A stretch of 10,279 bases of DNA from Planctomycetota bacterium (GCA_003671065.1 QWPU01000088.1:1-10279), one strand, 5' to 3'; numbered from the stretch's first letter, positions 1 to 7,977 are shown. The notes: a model not told the origin generated them from the letters alone. A program made the numbers and translations.

Positions 1-959
1 GCGACGCGGTGGCGGCGTGGAAAGCGGCTCGGATGCGTAGCGTGCTCGGCTCTGGCGCCGCGGTGATCGATTGTTGTTGCGGGATTGGCGGCGATGCAAT
101 GGCGTTGACCGCGGCGGGGCTGGTCGTTGAAGGCATGGACCTTGATCCGAGGCGCGCGTGGATGACGGGACGCAATGCGGGCTGCGCGACTCGTGCGGTG
201 GATGTGGAATCGATTGAACTCGCTGGCGCCGTGCTGCACGCGGATCCCGCGCGACGCGATGAACGCGGGAGTCGCTCGTGGAGCCTCGATGATCACAAAC
301 CTGGTCGTGCGTGGATCGAACGCGCGCTGACATCCGCGCGTGCTGCGGCGATTAAGTTTTCGCCAGGCGTTGATCGTCGCGCGTTTGGTGAACTCGCGAT
401 CGAGTGGGAGTTCATTGAAGATCGCGGAACGCTTGTGCAAGCAATCGCATGGAGTGGAGCGTTTGCGTTGGCGCCGCGTTGCACGCGAGCGACTGTGCTT
501 GTTGATGGCGTGTCGAGTTCGTTGTGCGGATCACCTGATGACGCGCGCGATGAACGCATCGGTGTCTCAATCGAATTGCCCGTCGGCGCGTATTTGAGTG
601 AACCGACGCCTGCGCTTGAACGGGCGCAACTGTTGAGTGAAGCGACGCGAGGAAGCGGTGCGCGTGAAATCTCGCGCGGGCTTGGACTCGTGACCAGCGC
701 GCAATCGCTAGAGAGTCCGTGGTTTGAATCCTTCGAAATCGTCGAGGAAACAAGCAGTGATGCGTCGTCGATCAACGCGCTGCTGCGTGCGCGCAACCTC
801 ACTCCGCGCAGCGTTCGCGTGCGTGGAGTTGCCGCTGATGCCGATGCGCTGACGCGAACATTGCACTGCACGCCAGCAGGAAACGCGGTGATCTTCGTAT
901 GGCGCGAAGGTCGTGGCGCGCGCGCGGTTGTGACGAGGGTCTTGTTTCCTGAGGTCTGA
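1..959 (+). CDS. SAM-dependent methyltransferase with THUMP-like C-terminal domain (5' end outside window)
   Basis: The reading frame is open to the left edge, so the true start lies upstream; the GTG at position 9 is only the first possible internal start. Counting from that GTG, residues about 18-32 form a class I methyltransferase motif I (VIDCCCGIGGDAMAL), the glycine-rich loop that binds S-adenosylmethionine, followed by an acidic strand end (GMDLD). A DPARRDERG motif near residues 79-87 sits where Rossmann methyltransferases have their substrate-side DPP/NPPY-like motif. The last ~65 residues (SSINALLRARN through the RGV and VVTRV segments) match the THUMP-like domain found at the C-terminus of this family. 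The substrate is unknown; an RNA target is plausible from the THUMP-like domain but is inference. The protein should be cytosolic. The gene converges on the cysteine-rich repeat gene. Family assignment is from recognition of motifs, without a search. Confidence 0.85.
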   Translation, partial: DAVAAWKAARMRSVLGSGAAVIDCCCGIGGDAMALTAAGLVVEGMDLDPRRAWMTGRNAGCATRAVDVESIELAGAVLHADPARRDERGSRSWSLDDHKPGRAWIERALTSARAAAIKFSPGVDRRAFGELAIEWEFIEDRGTLVQAIAWSGAFALAPRCTRATVLVDGVSSSLCGSPDDARDERIGVSIELPVGAYLSEPTPALERAQLLSEATRGSGAREISRGLGLVTSAQSLESPWFESFEIVEETSSDASSINALLRARNLTPRSVRVRGVAADADALTRTLHCTPAGNAVIFVWREGRGARAVVTRVLFPEV

Positions 960-960
960 G

Positions 961-1000
961 TGTGTCGACATGTGCCGACATGTGCCAACATCTGCCGACG
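961..1000. repeat. Four tandem copies of a 10-bp unit between convergent genes
   Basis: Four consecutive 10-bp units with consensus tgtgccgaca occupy the 53-bp gap between the converging methyltransferase and cysteine-rich repeat genes. The first three copies differ from the consensus at no more than one position; the fourth differs at two. The first copy contains the palindrome tgtcgaca, and adjacent copies can pair imperfectly (TGTCG with CGACA). It could be a weak bidirectional stop signal or a simple slippage product. There is no T-run, so a classical intrinsic terminator is not supported. Confidence 0.7.
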
Positions 1001-1012
1001 CGCTCGTGCGAC

Positions 1013-4006
1013 TTAGTTACATCCGCACAGGATCTGCGCGAGCTTCACGCATGTCGTGTCCCAACCGTCGATGCAGCAGGTCTCGTCGAGTGAGCACACC
1101 AACACGCAGCACTTTGCGTTGTTGCAATACGGCTCTTTTTCGTGCTCATTGCAGCACGATCCCGCCGTGCTGCTGCCACAGGAGATGCCGCCTTCGCACA
1201 CCGCGCATTCGGAGTTTGCGATGCTTGCGCACACGCCGTCCCACACTGCATCGCAGCACGTTGCGTCAAGGGCGCAGACTGCGGCGCAGCATGTTTCGTC
1301 GTTGCAATTTGCGTTGTCATGCGGATAGCAGCAGGCACCAGCTTCAGGCGTACCGCACTCAGGATCTGGACATGCTTTCTGGCAGGATGGATTGACATTG
1401 GCAACGCTCGCGCAGAAGGCGTCCCACAGCGTCGTGCAGCAGTAGAAGTCCACGAGGCACACGGCATCGCAGCACACGGCATCATTGCACCACGGTCCGA
1501 AGTGCGGCTCGCAGCACGCTCCAGCGCATTCGCCGCCGCATTCGGCTTGGTAGCGCTCGCAGCCTTCGGTTGTGTAGACCATCGCGACACACGCCGTATC
1601 CCATTGATTCGTGCAGCAATACTCATCAATCTTGCACACGGCGTCACAGCACGCTGCATCACCACATGACGGACCCGCGTGCGGAATGTTGCAGCCAGGC
1701 AATCCATCGCGACCGCACTCAGGAAGATCGTCAGAGCAGATCCTGCGCGCGCGCGCGGCGCACTCTTCATCCCATTCGATTGCGCAGCAGTATTCAAACT
1801 CTTCCGCAGCGCACACGGCCGTGCAGCACAGTCCACTCGCGCAGCCTGGACGCTCATGGGCGTTGAAGCAGTTGCCGCTTGATGGCATGCCGCAACCACC
1901 GACGCAGGTGCGAAGCGCTTCCAACACGCAGGACGAATCCCAGCGGACATCGCAGCAATATGGCTCGAAACGACAGACCGCTTCGCAGCAACTTGCGTCA
2001 TTGCAGAATGGCGTCTGATGCGGAATCATGCAATCACCCGTGCAGGTATCACCGCATCCGGGGAAACTGCAGCAGGTCACGCGTGCAATCGACACGCAGC
2101 CTGCGTCCCAACTTTCGGTGCAGCATGATGGATCGATGTTGCACACGCCTGAGCAGCACACTTCATCTTGGCAGCCCGCGGTTTCGGGATGCGCGTCGAA
2201 GCAACTGCCGACGCATGGACATGGCCACGACGACTGCGGCACGCAGAGTCCACGCGCGGCTTGCGCGCAACTTGAACTCCAACTTACATCGCAGCACACT
2301 GGATCTGCTTGGCAGACGATCGTGCAACATGTCGCATCTTCACAACCCGGATTCGCGTGCGACGCATCGCATGGTCCGCTTCCTGGGCATTCGCCGAAGG
2401 TCACGCACACACCCTTGGCAACACGCACGCATTCTTCGCTCCAACCAAAGCTGCAGCAGATCGGATCGAGCGAACACACCGCAGTGCAGCAGAGCACGTC
2501 TGAGCAACCAGGATTGCCGTGAATCACAAGCGGTGAGCCAGAGGCGGGGCAGTTGTTGATGCCGATGTCGCACGCGTAGACCGCGTTGGCGGCGCAGGTT
2601 TCGTCCCATGCGCGCGAGCAGCAGGTTGGATCAAACGAGAAGCAAATCGTATAGCAGCACTCTTCATCGCTGCAGGCTGGCAAGTAGTTGGCCACGGCGC
2701 AGGGACGCGTGCGTGGATCGCCGCAGGTAATCGCAGTGTCAATGCAATACGCGGCGGCGTTGGTGACGCAGAACATGTCCCATTCGCTTGAGCAACAGGT
2801 GAGATCGATCGCGCACACCGCCTCGCAGCACTGAGTGTCCATGCACGACGGCGTGCCGTGCGGGAAGAAGCAACTGCCTGAATCGATCGCGCCGCAACCG
2901 TTGCAATAGATAGCCGCTTTCGTCGCGCAGTCGGTATCCCACACGACATCGCAGCATGTTGGATCAGCGATGCAGACCTTGGCGCAGCAGGATGCTTGCG
3001 AGCAGCCAACGCCTTCGTGCTTGACGAAGCAACTTCCGCTCGCGATCGAGCAGATCGCGTTGATCTCAGGATTCGGCGACAACGCGCAGCGCGCGCCAGC
3101 CATTTGTACGCACGCGAAATCCCATTCGACTTCGCAGCAGAAGTTGTCGAAGTAGCAGACTTCATCGCAGCAACGACGATCATCGCAGCCAGGGTTTTCA
3201 TGCACCGCGCGGCAACTGATGTTCTGACCGAGCACTGGCGTGGTATCACCACAGCGGCAACTTGGAATGTTGCAGACAGCGGGATCATTCGCGCGACCTG
3301 CGCAGTCGTAATCCCAGCGCGTGTTGCAGCAGAAAGGATCGATCGCGCACACCGCTTCGCAGCAGGCGAGATCGTTGCAGTAAGGTCCTTCATGCGAATG
3401 GCAGCAACTGCCCGCGCGCGGATTTCCGCAGGCAAAGCAGAAACGCTCAGCCCAATTCACGCAGGAACTATCCCATGTGGTTGCGCAACAACTTGGATCA
3501 ATCGTGCAGACGGTATTGCAACATTCAGCATCGCGACAGTTTGGATTCTCATGCACAACCACGCATGAACCCGCGGCTTGATCGCCGCAGTCATCGGTGA
3601 GGAGGAGGGCCATCGCCACGCACGCTTCATCCCAGCGTTCACTGCAGCAGTACTCAAGACCAAGGCTTTGGCAGACGAATTCGCAGATCGCGCCGTTGTT
3701 GCACGATGGAGTTGGATGCGGTTGAAAGCACGACTCTTTGACGAGTCCGCAATCAGAGCAGTACTTCTCAGCGATCGCGACGCACACATCATCCCACGCG
3801 GTGTCGCAGCACGAAGGTTCAACCGTGCACACGAGCGAGCAGCACACAGGATTGCTGCAGCCGCCTGCAAACAGATTGGTGGTGAAGCAATCGTTCGACG
3901 CGTTACCACAGGTGGTCTGCGCGTGAGTTGGTGCAGCGCAGAGAAGCGCGAACAACATCACGAGGTGAAGTTGAGCGAGCGACGAGATGATTCGTGAGAT
4001 GCGCAT
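1013..4006 (-). CDS. Secreted protein made of 17 cysteine-rich repeats
   Basis: 997 aa. Residues 1-29 form a signal peptide: RISR basic start, hydrophobic core around LVMLFALLC, and a THA cleavage site before Gln30. The rest is 17 consecutive units of 50-66 residues ending at the C-terminus, with no anchor, transmembrane segment or catalytic domain. The common unit is C-x3-H-x4-C-x4-CC-x3-C-x5-CC-x3-W-D-x2-C-x7-C, usually followed by one more Cys and a Gly. Tryptophan is present in 17 of 17 units, the following Asp in 15, and the His in 15. I count about 180 cysteines, roughly 18% of the protein. I do not recognise a named domain. The pattern suggests a disulfide-stabilised extracellular rod or, less likely, a metal-binding protein; both are inference. 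It lies 57 bp downstream of the FG-GAP gene on the same strand and may be co-transcribed. No clear Shine-Dalgarno precedes the ATG. Confidence 0.9.
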   Translation of the reverse strand: MRISRIISSLAQLHLVMLFALLCAAPTHAQTTCGNASNDCFTTNLFAGGCSNPVCCSLVCTVEPSCCDTAWDDVCVAIAEKYCSDCGLVKESCFQPHPTPSCNNGAICEFVCQSLGLEYCCSERWDEACVAMALLLTDDCGDQAAGSCVVVHENPNCRDAECCNTVCTIDPSCCATTWDSSCVNWAERFCFACGNPRAGSCCHSHEGPYCNDLACCEAVCAIDPFCCNTRWDYDCAGRANDPAVCNIPSCRCGDTTPVLGQNISCRAVHENPGCDDRRCCDEVCYFDNFCCEVEWDFACVQMAGARCALSPNPEINAICSIASGSCFVKHEGVGCSQASCCAKVCIADPTCCDVVWDTDCATKAAIYCNGCGAIDSGSCFFPHGTPSCMDTQCCEAVCAIDLTCCSSEWDMFCVTNAAAYCIDTAITCGDPRTRPCAVANYLPACSDEECCYTICFSFDPTCCSRAWDETCAANAVYACDIGINNCPASGSPLVIHGNPGCSDVLCCTAVCSLDPICCSFGWSEECVRVAKGVCVTFGECPGSGPCDASHANPGCEDATCCTIVCQADPVCCDVSWSSSCAQAARGLCVPQSSWPCPCVGSCFDAHPETAGCQDEVCCSGVCNIDPSCCTESWDAGCVSIARVTCCSFPGCGDTCTGDCMIPHQTPFCNDASCCEAVCRFEPYCCDVRWDSSCVLEALRTCVGGCGMPSSGNCFNAHERPGCASGLCCTAVCAAEEFEYCCAIEWDEECAARARRICSDDLPECGRDGLPGCNIPHAGPSCGDAACCDAVCKIDEYCCTNQWDTACVAMVYTTEGCERYQAECGGECAGACCEPHFGPWCNDAVCCDAVCLVDFYCCTTLWDAFCASVANVNPSCQKACPDPECGTPEAGACCYPHDNANCNDETCCAAVCALDATCCDAVWDGVCASIANSECAVCEGGISCGSSTAGSCCNEHEKEPYCNNAKCCVLVCSLDETCCIDGWDTTCVKLAQILCGCN
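1016..3916 (-). repeat. Array of 17 coding repeats (50-66 aa each)
   Basis: Unit boundaries in residues of the 997-aa protein are: 31-87, 88-141, 142-194, 195-253, 254-319, 320-372, 373-429, 430-487, 488-541, 542-597, 598-656, 657-706, 707-765, 766-828, 829-885, 886-944 and 945-997. The cysteine framework is conserved while the residues between are strongly diverged, and at DNA level only short stretches recur. That suggests old duplication kept by selection on structure. Degenerate units: unit 1 and unit 8 lack the conserved His, unit 2 lacks one Cys of the first CC pair, unit 9 lacks the first Cys, and units 9 and 10 have Trp-Ser instead of Trp-Asp. Confidence 0.9.
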
Positions 4007-4063
4007 GGAGTCGTTGAGCGTTTGCGAGAGAGGAAAATTCGAGAGAACGCGCGTGCGGTGTCG

Positions 4064-6913
4064 TTACGGAGTCGTCAGCAATTTCGCAGCGCCCGCATTG
4101 AGTCCGCTGTTGTCTTTGAATGGTGCGCCGATGAGTGAGAAGCCTTGAATCGCGGAAGTTGAGTAACCGAACTCGTCACCCGTTGCTGGAGAATTTGAAG
4201 TGCGAACACCAACTTCGCTTCCGAAGTTTTGACCAAAGACCTTGCGGATGATGTGGACGGCACCTGCTTGCGTCTTGAGTTGACCGTTCACCATCACATC
4301 TTCTTTGCCGACGCCAACGGTCACCGTGTATTCATTCGCAGTGTTCGACAGCGCGACGGAGACCGAGGAGCCGAAGCCACGAACGAGTTCATCGTTCGCA
4401 GACATATAGCCGCGATAGACCCATCGTCCACTCGAGCCTGTCGACGCGTTGCGTTCCCAGAAATAAATGCGTCCCTTGCCGCCGCTCGCGCCAGGGGCAC
4501 CGACGATTGCCATGCGCTCACAAATCGCCACGCTTGTTCCGTAGCGATCGCCTTCCATCAGCGGCGCGCCTTGCCCAACAGGCGAATTCAAACTGAAGCT
4601 GTAGCCCGTCAATGTTGGCCAGGTGGTGCCATAGCCGTTGGTCGATGCGACGCGCTCAAACAGATAGGCCGCACCTGTTGAATTCAAAGTGCCAGGCGCT
4701 CCTGCGATGTAGCCGACGCGCGCAGTCGCGCTTGTTGGAATGCGATCTTCAACTGCGACGGAGTAGCCGAAGTTGTCATTCTCGAGCGCGTCCGCGATGG
4801 TCTTCGGAACACCCGCAGCTGGTTGATCCTTCTTGATCGAACCTGCGTTGAGAGAAGGATTGCGAATGATGTAGACCGCGCCACGACCACCGTCGCGACC
4901 AGGTGCGCCGACCACCATAATTTCGGAGTTTTCAACAGGATTGTGACCCATTGATGCGGAGTAACCGAAGAGCGCGTAGCTCTGCGCGCCGATGCCGCCA
5001 GTCGGTGGCGGCGTGTAGCGCCATGGTTGCGGCGGAGCACTTCCTATTGCCGGCATCATCACTTGCGCCCAGACTCCACTGCCGAGTTGTTCGAAGAGAT
5101 AGACCGCGCCTTTGGAGGTGTAGTTGCCACTCGTTGAGATCTGCGGCCAACGGAATGCGCCGACAAGCGCGAGGTTTCGCGCGGGGTAATTCGGTGACGC
5201 GCTTGATGGTCGCTTGAAGACTGAGATGCTGCGGCCGAAGAATGCGTTTGGTTGCGGATCATGCGCGTGCAGTTGTTGTGCGCCTGCAAGATCAAGCGTG
5301 CCTGCAGTTGCGGTGAGCACGAACGCGCCGCCTGCGTTGGTGGCGCCGAAGTCGTTCCCTGGGCTACCAACACCGAGGAGAATCGTTGGATCTGCGGCTT
5401 TCGCAGAGAGCGAGACGCCTGTGCCAAAGGTGTCGAGTTGCACAACGCCGTTGGGCCAGAACTCACTGTCGGTCAGTGGGCATTCATCAGGAACACCATC
5501 GCCATTGAGATCGATGCTGATGCCAAGCGCGATGTCGCAACTATCTGGATATCCCGTGCCGTTGCAGTCGGGAACGAGTCCTTCGGAAATCGCGAACGAG
5601 TCGAGAACGCCATCGTCGTCGCAGTCAGGATCGGGGCCGTTGCCGCAGCGAAAGTTCGCCACCGTCAATGCGGTGAGACTCATCGTGCGTGCGTTGTTTT
5701 GCGTGTCGCTGCCGGTGGCGAGACCGTTGACGGTCGCGTAGATGTTGGAGTAGATCGGCACAAGGAACTCTGCCGACTGCGACATGACGGTGCCGAAGCT
5801 TTCACCACCAACGGTCAGGGTGTATGCGTGCGAGTAGGGGAAGTAACCCGCGCATTCCGCGACAAGCGCTGGCTCGAAACACGCGCCCATGTTGAGGCCG
5901 AGGAGTTTCGCCGCGACGAAACCTCCTGGCTCGCTGTTGACGGAAAATCCGCCAGATTCACCGTATTCGATGCCCTGAAACGCCGCGCCGTTACCGTTTG
6001 CAGTCGTGTAGAGCATGACGAGATCGGCACGAGCATCGTTGCGCACTCTATGAACATCGTCGTTCCAACCGTCGGTTGGATTTTGCAGTTTCACCAAGTC
6101 GATTTCAACCATCGCGTTCGAATTCTGATCGGTGTTGTAGAACTCGACAACACGAAAGCGCGGCACCGCGAACGCATTCGCGAGGCTCGCGTTCGCGCGC
6201 GTGATGTCATCGAGGATCGCGGTCTTCATCGCATCAAGATCGGTATAGATCAAACGAAACGAATCGGTGTACGCGATGAGCACATCGATGATCGCGCCAG
6301 TGTCGTCGCAGCCTGCACCAGCAATGCCGCCGTCGTTCTGCGTTGCTTCTTCATCGAGCGTGAGCAAACTGATCGGACCACTCGCAAGCGTGCGACTGTA
6401 GAAATCGCCGCTGTTGCCGAACTGATCGGTTGCCGTACGAATGTCCCATGATTCGAAGATCGATTTCGAGCGTTGCTTGAACGCGGCGCGCACAACACCA
6501 CTCACGCGACCTGCGTGCACAGTGATTTCAGCGGTCGCGTTGTTGTCGAGATCCGCGAAGATAAAGCTGACAGCGTTAGGTCCGATGAGTGAGCGATCAA
6601 CCAGCGGAATGTCGACGAGTCGATTGCCAGGAAGTACAAATGTGAACGACTCACCGATCTCGAGTTGTGCTGCGATCAGCCGCGGAAACTCCCAACGAAG
6701 ATCAGCGCCTGGCAAGAGGTCAGTTGGCGAAAGTGCGCGGTCATCGGTCATGCCGAGCTTCGCCAGCGCGGGATCGACGAGGCCGTCGTCTTGCGCTTTG
6801 CGCAGCGCAAGTGAAGTCGCAAGTGATGCAATAACGCACGCGCAAGTGAGTGCAGCGGCGAAGGTAGTGAGCGCGGCGTTGCGAGCGGGAAGGCGTGTGG
6901 TTGATGGCATCAT
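4064..6913 (-). CDS. Secreted FG-GAP propeller protein with a degenerate reprolysin-like metallopeptidase domain
   Basis: 949 aa. Residues 1-36 look like a signal peptide (basic start, AALTCACVIASLATSLA core). Residues ~70-190 resemble a propeptide-like β domain. Residues ~205-420 follow the reprolysin/ADAM-like peptidase layout: an IDVLIAYTD start, NDDVHRVRNDARADLVML, and a late FGTVMSQ Met-turn-like segment followed by VPIYSN. The zinc motif position (residues 333-343, VAAKLLGLNMG) has Lys, Leu and Leu where HExxH has His, Glu and His, so peptidase activity is unlikely. Residues ~427-479 carry Asp/Asn-rich calcium-type repeats (DPDCDDDG, DLNGDGVPDEC). Residues ~493-946 hold seven FG-GAP repeats (for example FGYSVAV…GAPG), enough for a complete β-propeller. 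A role in extracellular binding is inferred. Two ATGs stand in tandem (6911-6913 and 6908-6910); the first is used here. No strong ribosome site is seen. Confidence 0.88.
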   Translation of the reverse strand: MMPSTTRLPARNAALTTFAAALTCACVIASLATSLALRKAQDDGLVDPALAKLGMTDDRALSPTDLLPGADLRWEFPRLIAAQLEIGESFTFVLPGNRLVDIPLVDRSLIGPNAVSFIFADLDNNATAEITVHAGRVSGVVRAAFKQRSKSIFESWDIRTATDQFGNSGDFYSRTLASGPISLLTLDEEATQNDGGIAGAGCDDTGAIIDVLIAYTDSFRLIYTDLDAMKTAILDDITRANASLANAFAVPRFRVVEFYNTDQNSNAMVEIDLVKLQNPTDGWNDDVHRVRNDARADLVMLYTTANGNGAAFQGIEYGESGGFSVNSEPGGFVAAKLLGLNMGACFEPALVAECAGYFPYSHAYTLTVGGESFGTVMSQSAEFLVPIYSNIYATVNGLATGSDTQNNARTMSLTALTVANFRCGNGPDPDCDDDGVLDSFAISEGLVPDCNGTGYPDSCDIALGISIDLNGDGVPDECPLTDSEFWPNGVVQLDTFGTGVSLSAKAADPTILLGVGSPGNDFGATNAGGAFVLTATAGTLDLAGAQQLHAHDPQPNAFFGRSISVFKRPSSASPNYPARNLALVGAFRWPQISTSGNYTSKGAVYLFEQLGSGVWAQVMMPAIGSAPPQPWRYTPPPTGGIGAQSYALFGYSASMGHNPVENSEIMVVGAPGRDGGRGAVYIIRNPSLNAGSIKKDQPAAGVPKTIADALENDNFGYSVAVEDRIPTSATARVGYIAGAPGTLNSTGAAYLFERVASTNGYGTTWPTLTGYSFSLNSPVGQGAPLMEGDRYGTSVAICERMAIVGAPGASGGKGRIYFWERNASTGSSGRWVYRGYMSANDELVRGFGSSVSVALSNTANEYTVTVGVGKEDVMVNGQLKTQAGAVHIIRKVFGQNFGSEVGVRTSNSPATGDEFGYSTSAIQGFSLIGAPFKDNSGLNAGAAKLLTTP
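5474..5641 (-). other. Calcium-type Asp/Asn repeat linker inside the FG-GAP protein
   Basis: This segment encodes residues ~425-480, with a DPDCDDDGVLDS loop, a CNGTGYPDSCDIA unit and a DLNGDGVPDEC unit. Asp/Asn at alternating positions followed by Gly is the layout of calcium-binding thrombospondin type 3 or dockerin-like loops. Such CNGxGxPDxCDIA / NGDGxPDEC strings are frequent in secreted planctomycete proteins (recognition, not a search). It links the dead peptidase domain to the propeller. Confidence 0.7.
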
Positions 6914-7212
6914 GGGTCTTCGTCAAAACTTCGCTTCGAGCAAACGCTGCATCCCGCGCTGACAGTTCGCTCAAACTCTGCGAGTGGACGCAAGGTTCGT
7001 GCAAGTCTCTCTTCCCATTGCAGACTTTCTCTGCATGTCGATGCGCTGAGTCGACCGATTTCGCGGTCATCAACGATTAGACCGCACATCATCCTCTCAA
7101 CGCCGAACAATGCAAGCGCAGAGGGCGCGAACGCTGCTTTTCTCCGAAGTTTCGTGGTGAACACAGGTGTCCAAACGAGTCGTGGTTGGGACATCGCACC
7201 GACCGCGCGCGG
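6914..7212. other. 299-bp gap between uppS and the FG-GAP gene; no convincing gene
   Basis: A 94-codon minus-strand frame (6910-7194) fits the gap neatly: it starts 18 bp after the uppS stop and its stop overlaps the FG-GAP start as ATGA. However, it uses AGA, AGG, CTA and CGA codons that the neighbours avoid, has no ribosome site, and matches no family I recognise. I therefore do not call it. The region presumably holds the promoter of the two secreted-protein genes, but I could not pick a credible -35/-10 pair. A small inverted repeat (GACCG 7053-7057, CGGTC 7064-7068) is present. Confidence 0.4.
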
Positions 7213-7214
7213 TC
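7201..7214. repeat. 14-bp perfect palindrome overlapping the uppS stop codon
   Basis: The sequence gaccgcgcgcggtc equals its own reverse complement and runs into the uppS TGA (7213-7215). As RNA it could form a 5-bp GC stem with a 4-base loop. No T-run follows on the minus strand, so it is at most a weak pause or partial terminator at the end of uppS. In GC-rich DNA such a palindrome can arise by chance. Confidence 0.5.
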
Positions 7215-7968
7215 AACTGCGCGGGGGAAGCACTGCGCCGTAGCGGCGTTCGCGTCGCCCGAATTCTCGGATGCCGCCGTGCAATTCATCGACCGAGCAA
7301 TCAGGCCAGAGCACATCGGTGACTTCTAATTCGGCGTAGGAGATCTGCCACAGCAGATAGTTCGAGATCCGCATCTCGCCGGCGGTTCGAACGAGGAGGT
7401 CAGGGTCGCTGATGCCCGCGGTGTAGAGGCAGCGCGCGATGGCGGATTCATCGATGTCTTCGGCGGCTAATCGACCCGTGGCGACTTCAAAGGCGAGCGC
7501 GCGAGCGGCGTCTGCGATCTCCGTCCTAGAACCGTAATTCAATGCGAGGCAAAGGGTTAGGCCAGTGTGCTCGGCGGTCACGCGCTCGGTTTCATCGAGT
7601 TCCGCGAGCACTTCTGGGGGAAGTCCTTCGCGGCGGCCGATGCGGCGGAAGCGGATGTTCTCACGCAGCATGGTCGCGCGTTCGATGCGTAAGAACTCAG
7701 CGCACAGCGCCATGAGTGCCGCGATCTCCTCAGCAGGACGCTTCCAATTCTCGCTCGAAAACGAATAGAGCGTGATGGCATCGAGGCCCAGACGCGCGCT
7801 TTCGGTCACGATCTTTCGAACCGTTTCGACGCCCTCGCGATGACCCGCGACTCGTGGAAGTCCGCGAGCCTGCGCCCAACGACCATTGCCGTCCATGATG
7901 AACGCAATGTGACGCGGCCAACGGTCGCGCGGAATGTCGGCGAGAGCGGCGGGGTGGTGCGGGTGCAT
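7213..7968 (-). CDS. uppS: Undecaprenyl diphosphate synthase (cis-prenyltransferase)
   Basis: 251 aa, the normal size for the family. The enzyme adds isopentenyl diphosphate units in cis to farnesyl diphosphate to make the C55 lipid that carries cell-wall and surface-glycan precursors; it is cytosolic or membrane-associated. All hallmark motifs are visible: HIAFIMDGNGRWA at residues 20-32 with the catalytic Asp26, GHREG, YSFSSENWKRP, NYGSRTEI, the PDLLVRTAGEMRISN diphosphate-binding segment followed by YLLWQISYAE, and RRERRYG near the C-terminus. The ATG lies 9 bp after the purA stop, so co-transcription with purA is very likely. No Shine-Dalgarno is visible. The commonly seen downstream partner cdsA is absent; the next gene is the secreted FG-GAP protein. 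The product chain length cannot be read from motifs alone, but UppS is by far the likeliest. Confidence 0.95.
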   Translation of the reverse strand: MHPHHPAALADIPRDRWPRHIAFIMDGNGRWAQARGLPRVAGHREGVETVRKIVTESARLGLDAITLYSFSSENWKRPAEEIAALMALCAEFLRIERATMLRENIRFRRIGRREGLPPEVLAELDETERVTAEHTGLTLCLALNYGSRTEIADAARALAFEVATGRLAAEDIDESAIARCLYTAGISDPDLLVRTAGEMRISNYLLWQISYAELEVTDVLWPDCSVDELHGGIREFGRRERRYGAVLPPRS

Positions 7969-7977
7969 CGTCGAGTG

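Noticed and set aside
1045..3568. Several long open frames on the plus strand and in a shifted minus frame across the cysteine-rich gene
   Set aside because: They follow the repeat structure and GC-rich codon bias of the real gene; their translations are Arg/His/Ser-rich and lack start signals or domains.
5252..6451. A 399-codon plus-strand frame opposite the FG-GAP gene
   Set aside because: It is antisense to a well-supported gene, its composition is rich in Arg, Val and His, and it shows no recognisable motif. It is a mirror of the coding strand's bias.
21..6913. A lipoprotein signal in the FG-GAP protein because of cysteines in its signal peptide
   Set aside because: Neither cysteine in ALTCACVIAS is preceded by a proper lipobox ([LVI][ASTVI][GAS]C).
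6910..7194. A 94-codon minus-strand frame placed between uppS and the FG-GAP gene with an ATGA overlap
   Set aside because: The spacing is tempting, but the codon use (AGA, AGG, CTA, CGA) differs from the neighbours, no ribosome site is seen, and no motif is recognisable. Conservation in relatives would be needed to accept it.
7201..7214. The GC palindrome as an intrinsic terminator after uppS
   Set aside because: The stem is only 5 bp once a loop is allowed, and no T-run follows on the minus strand.
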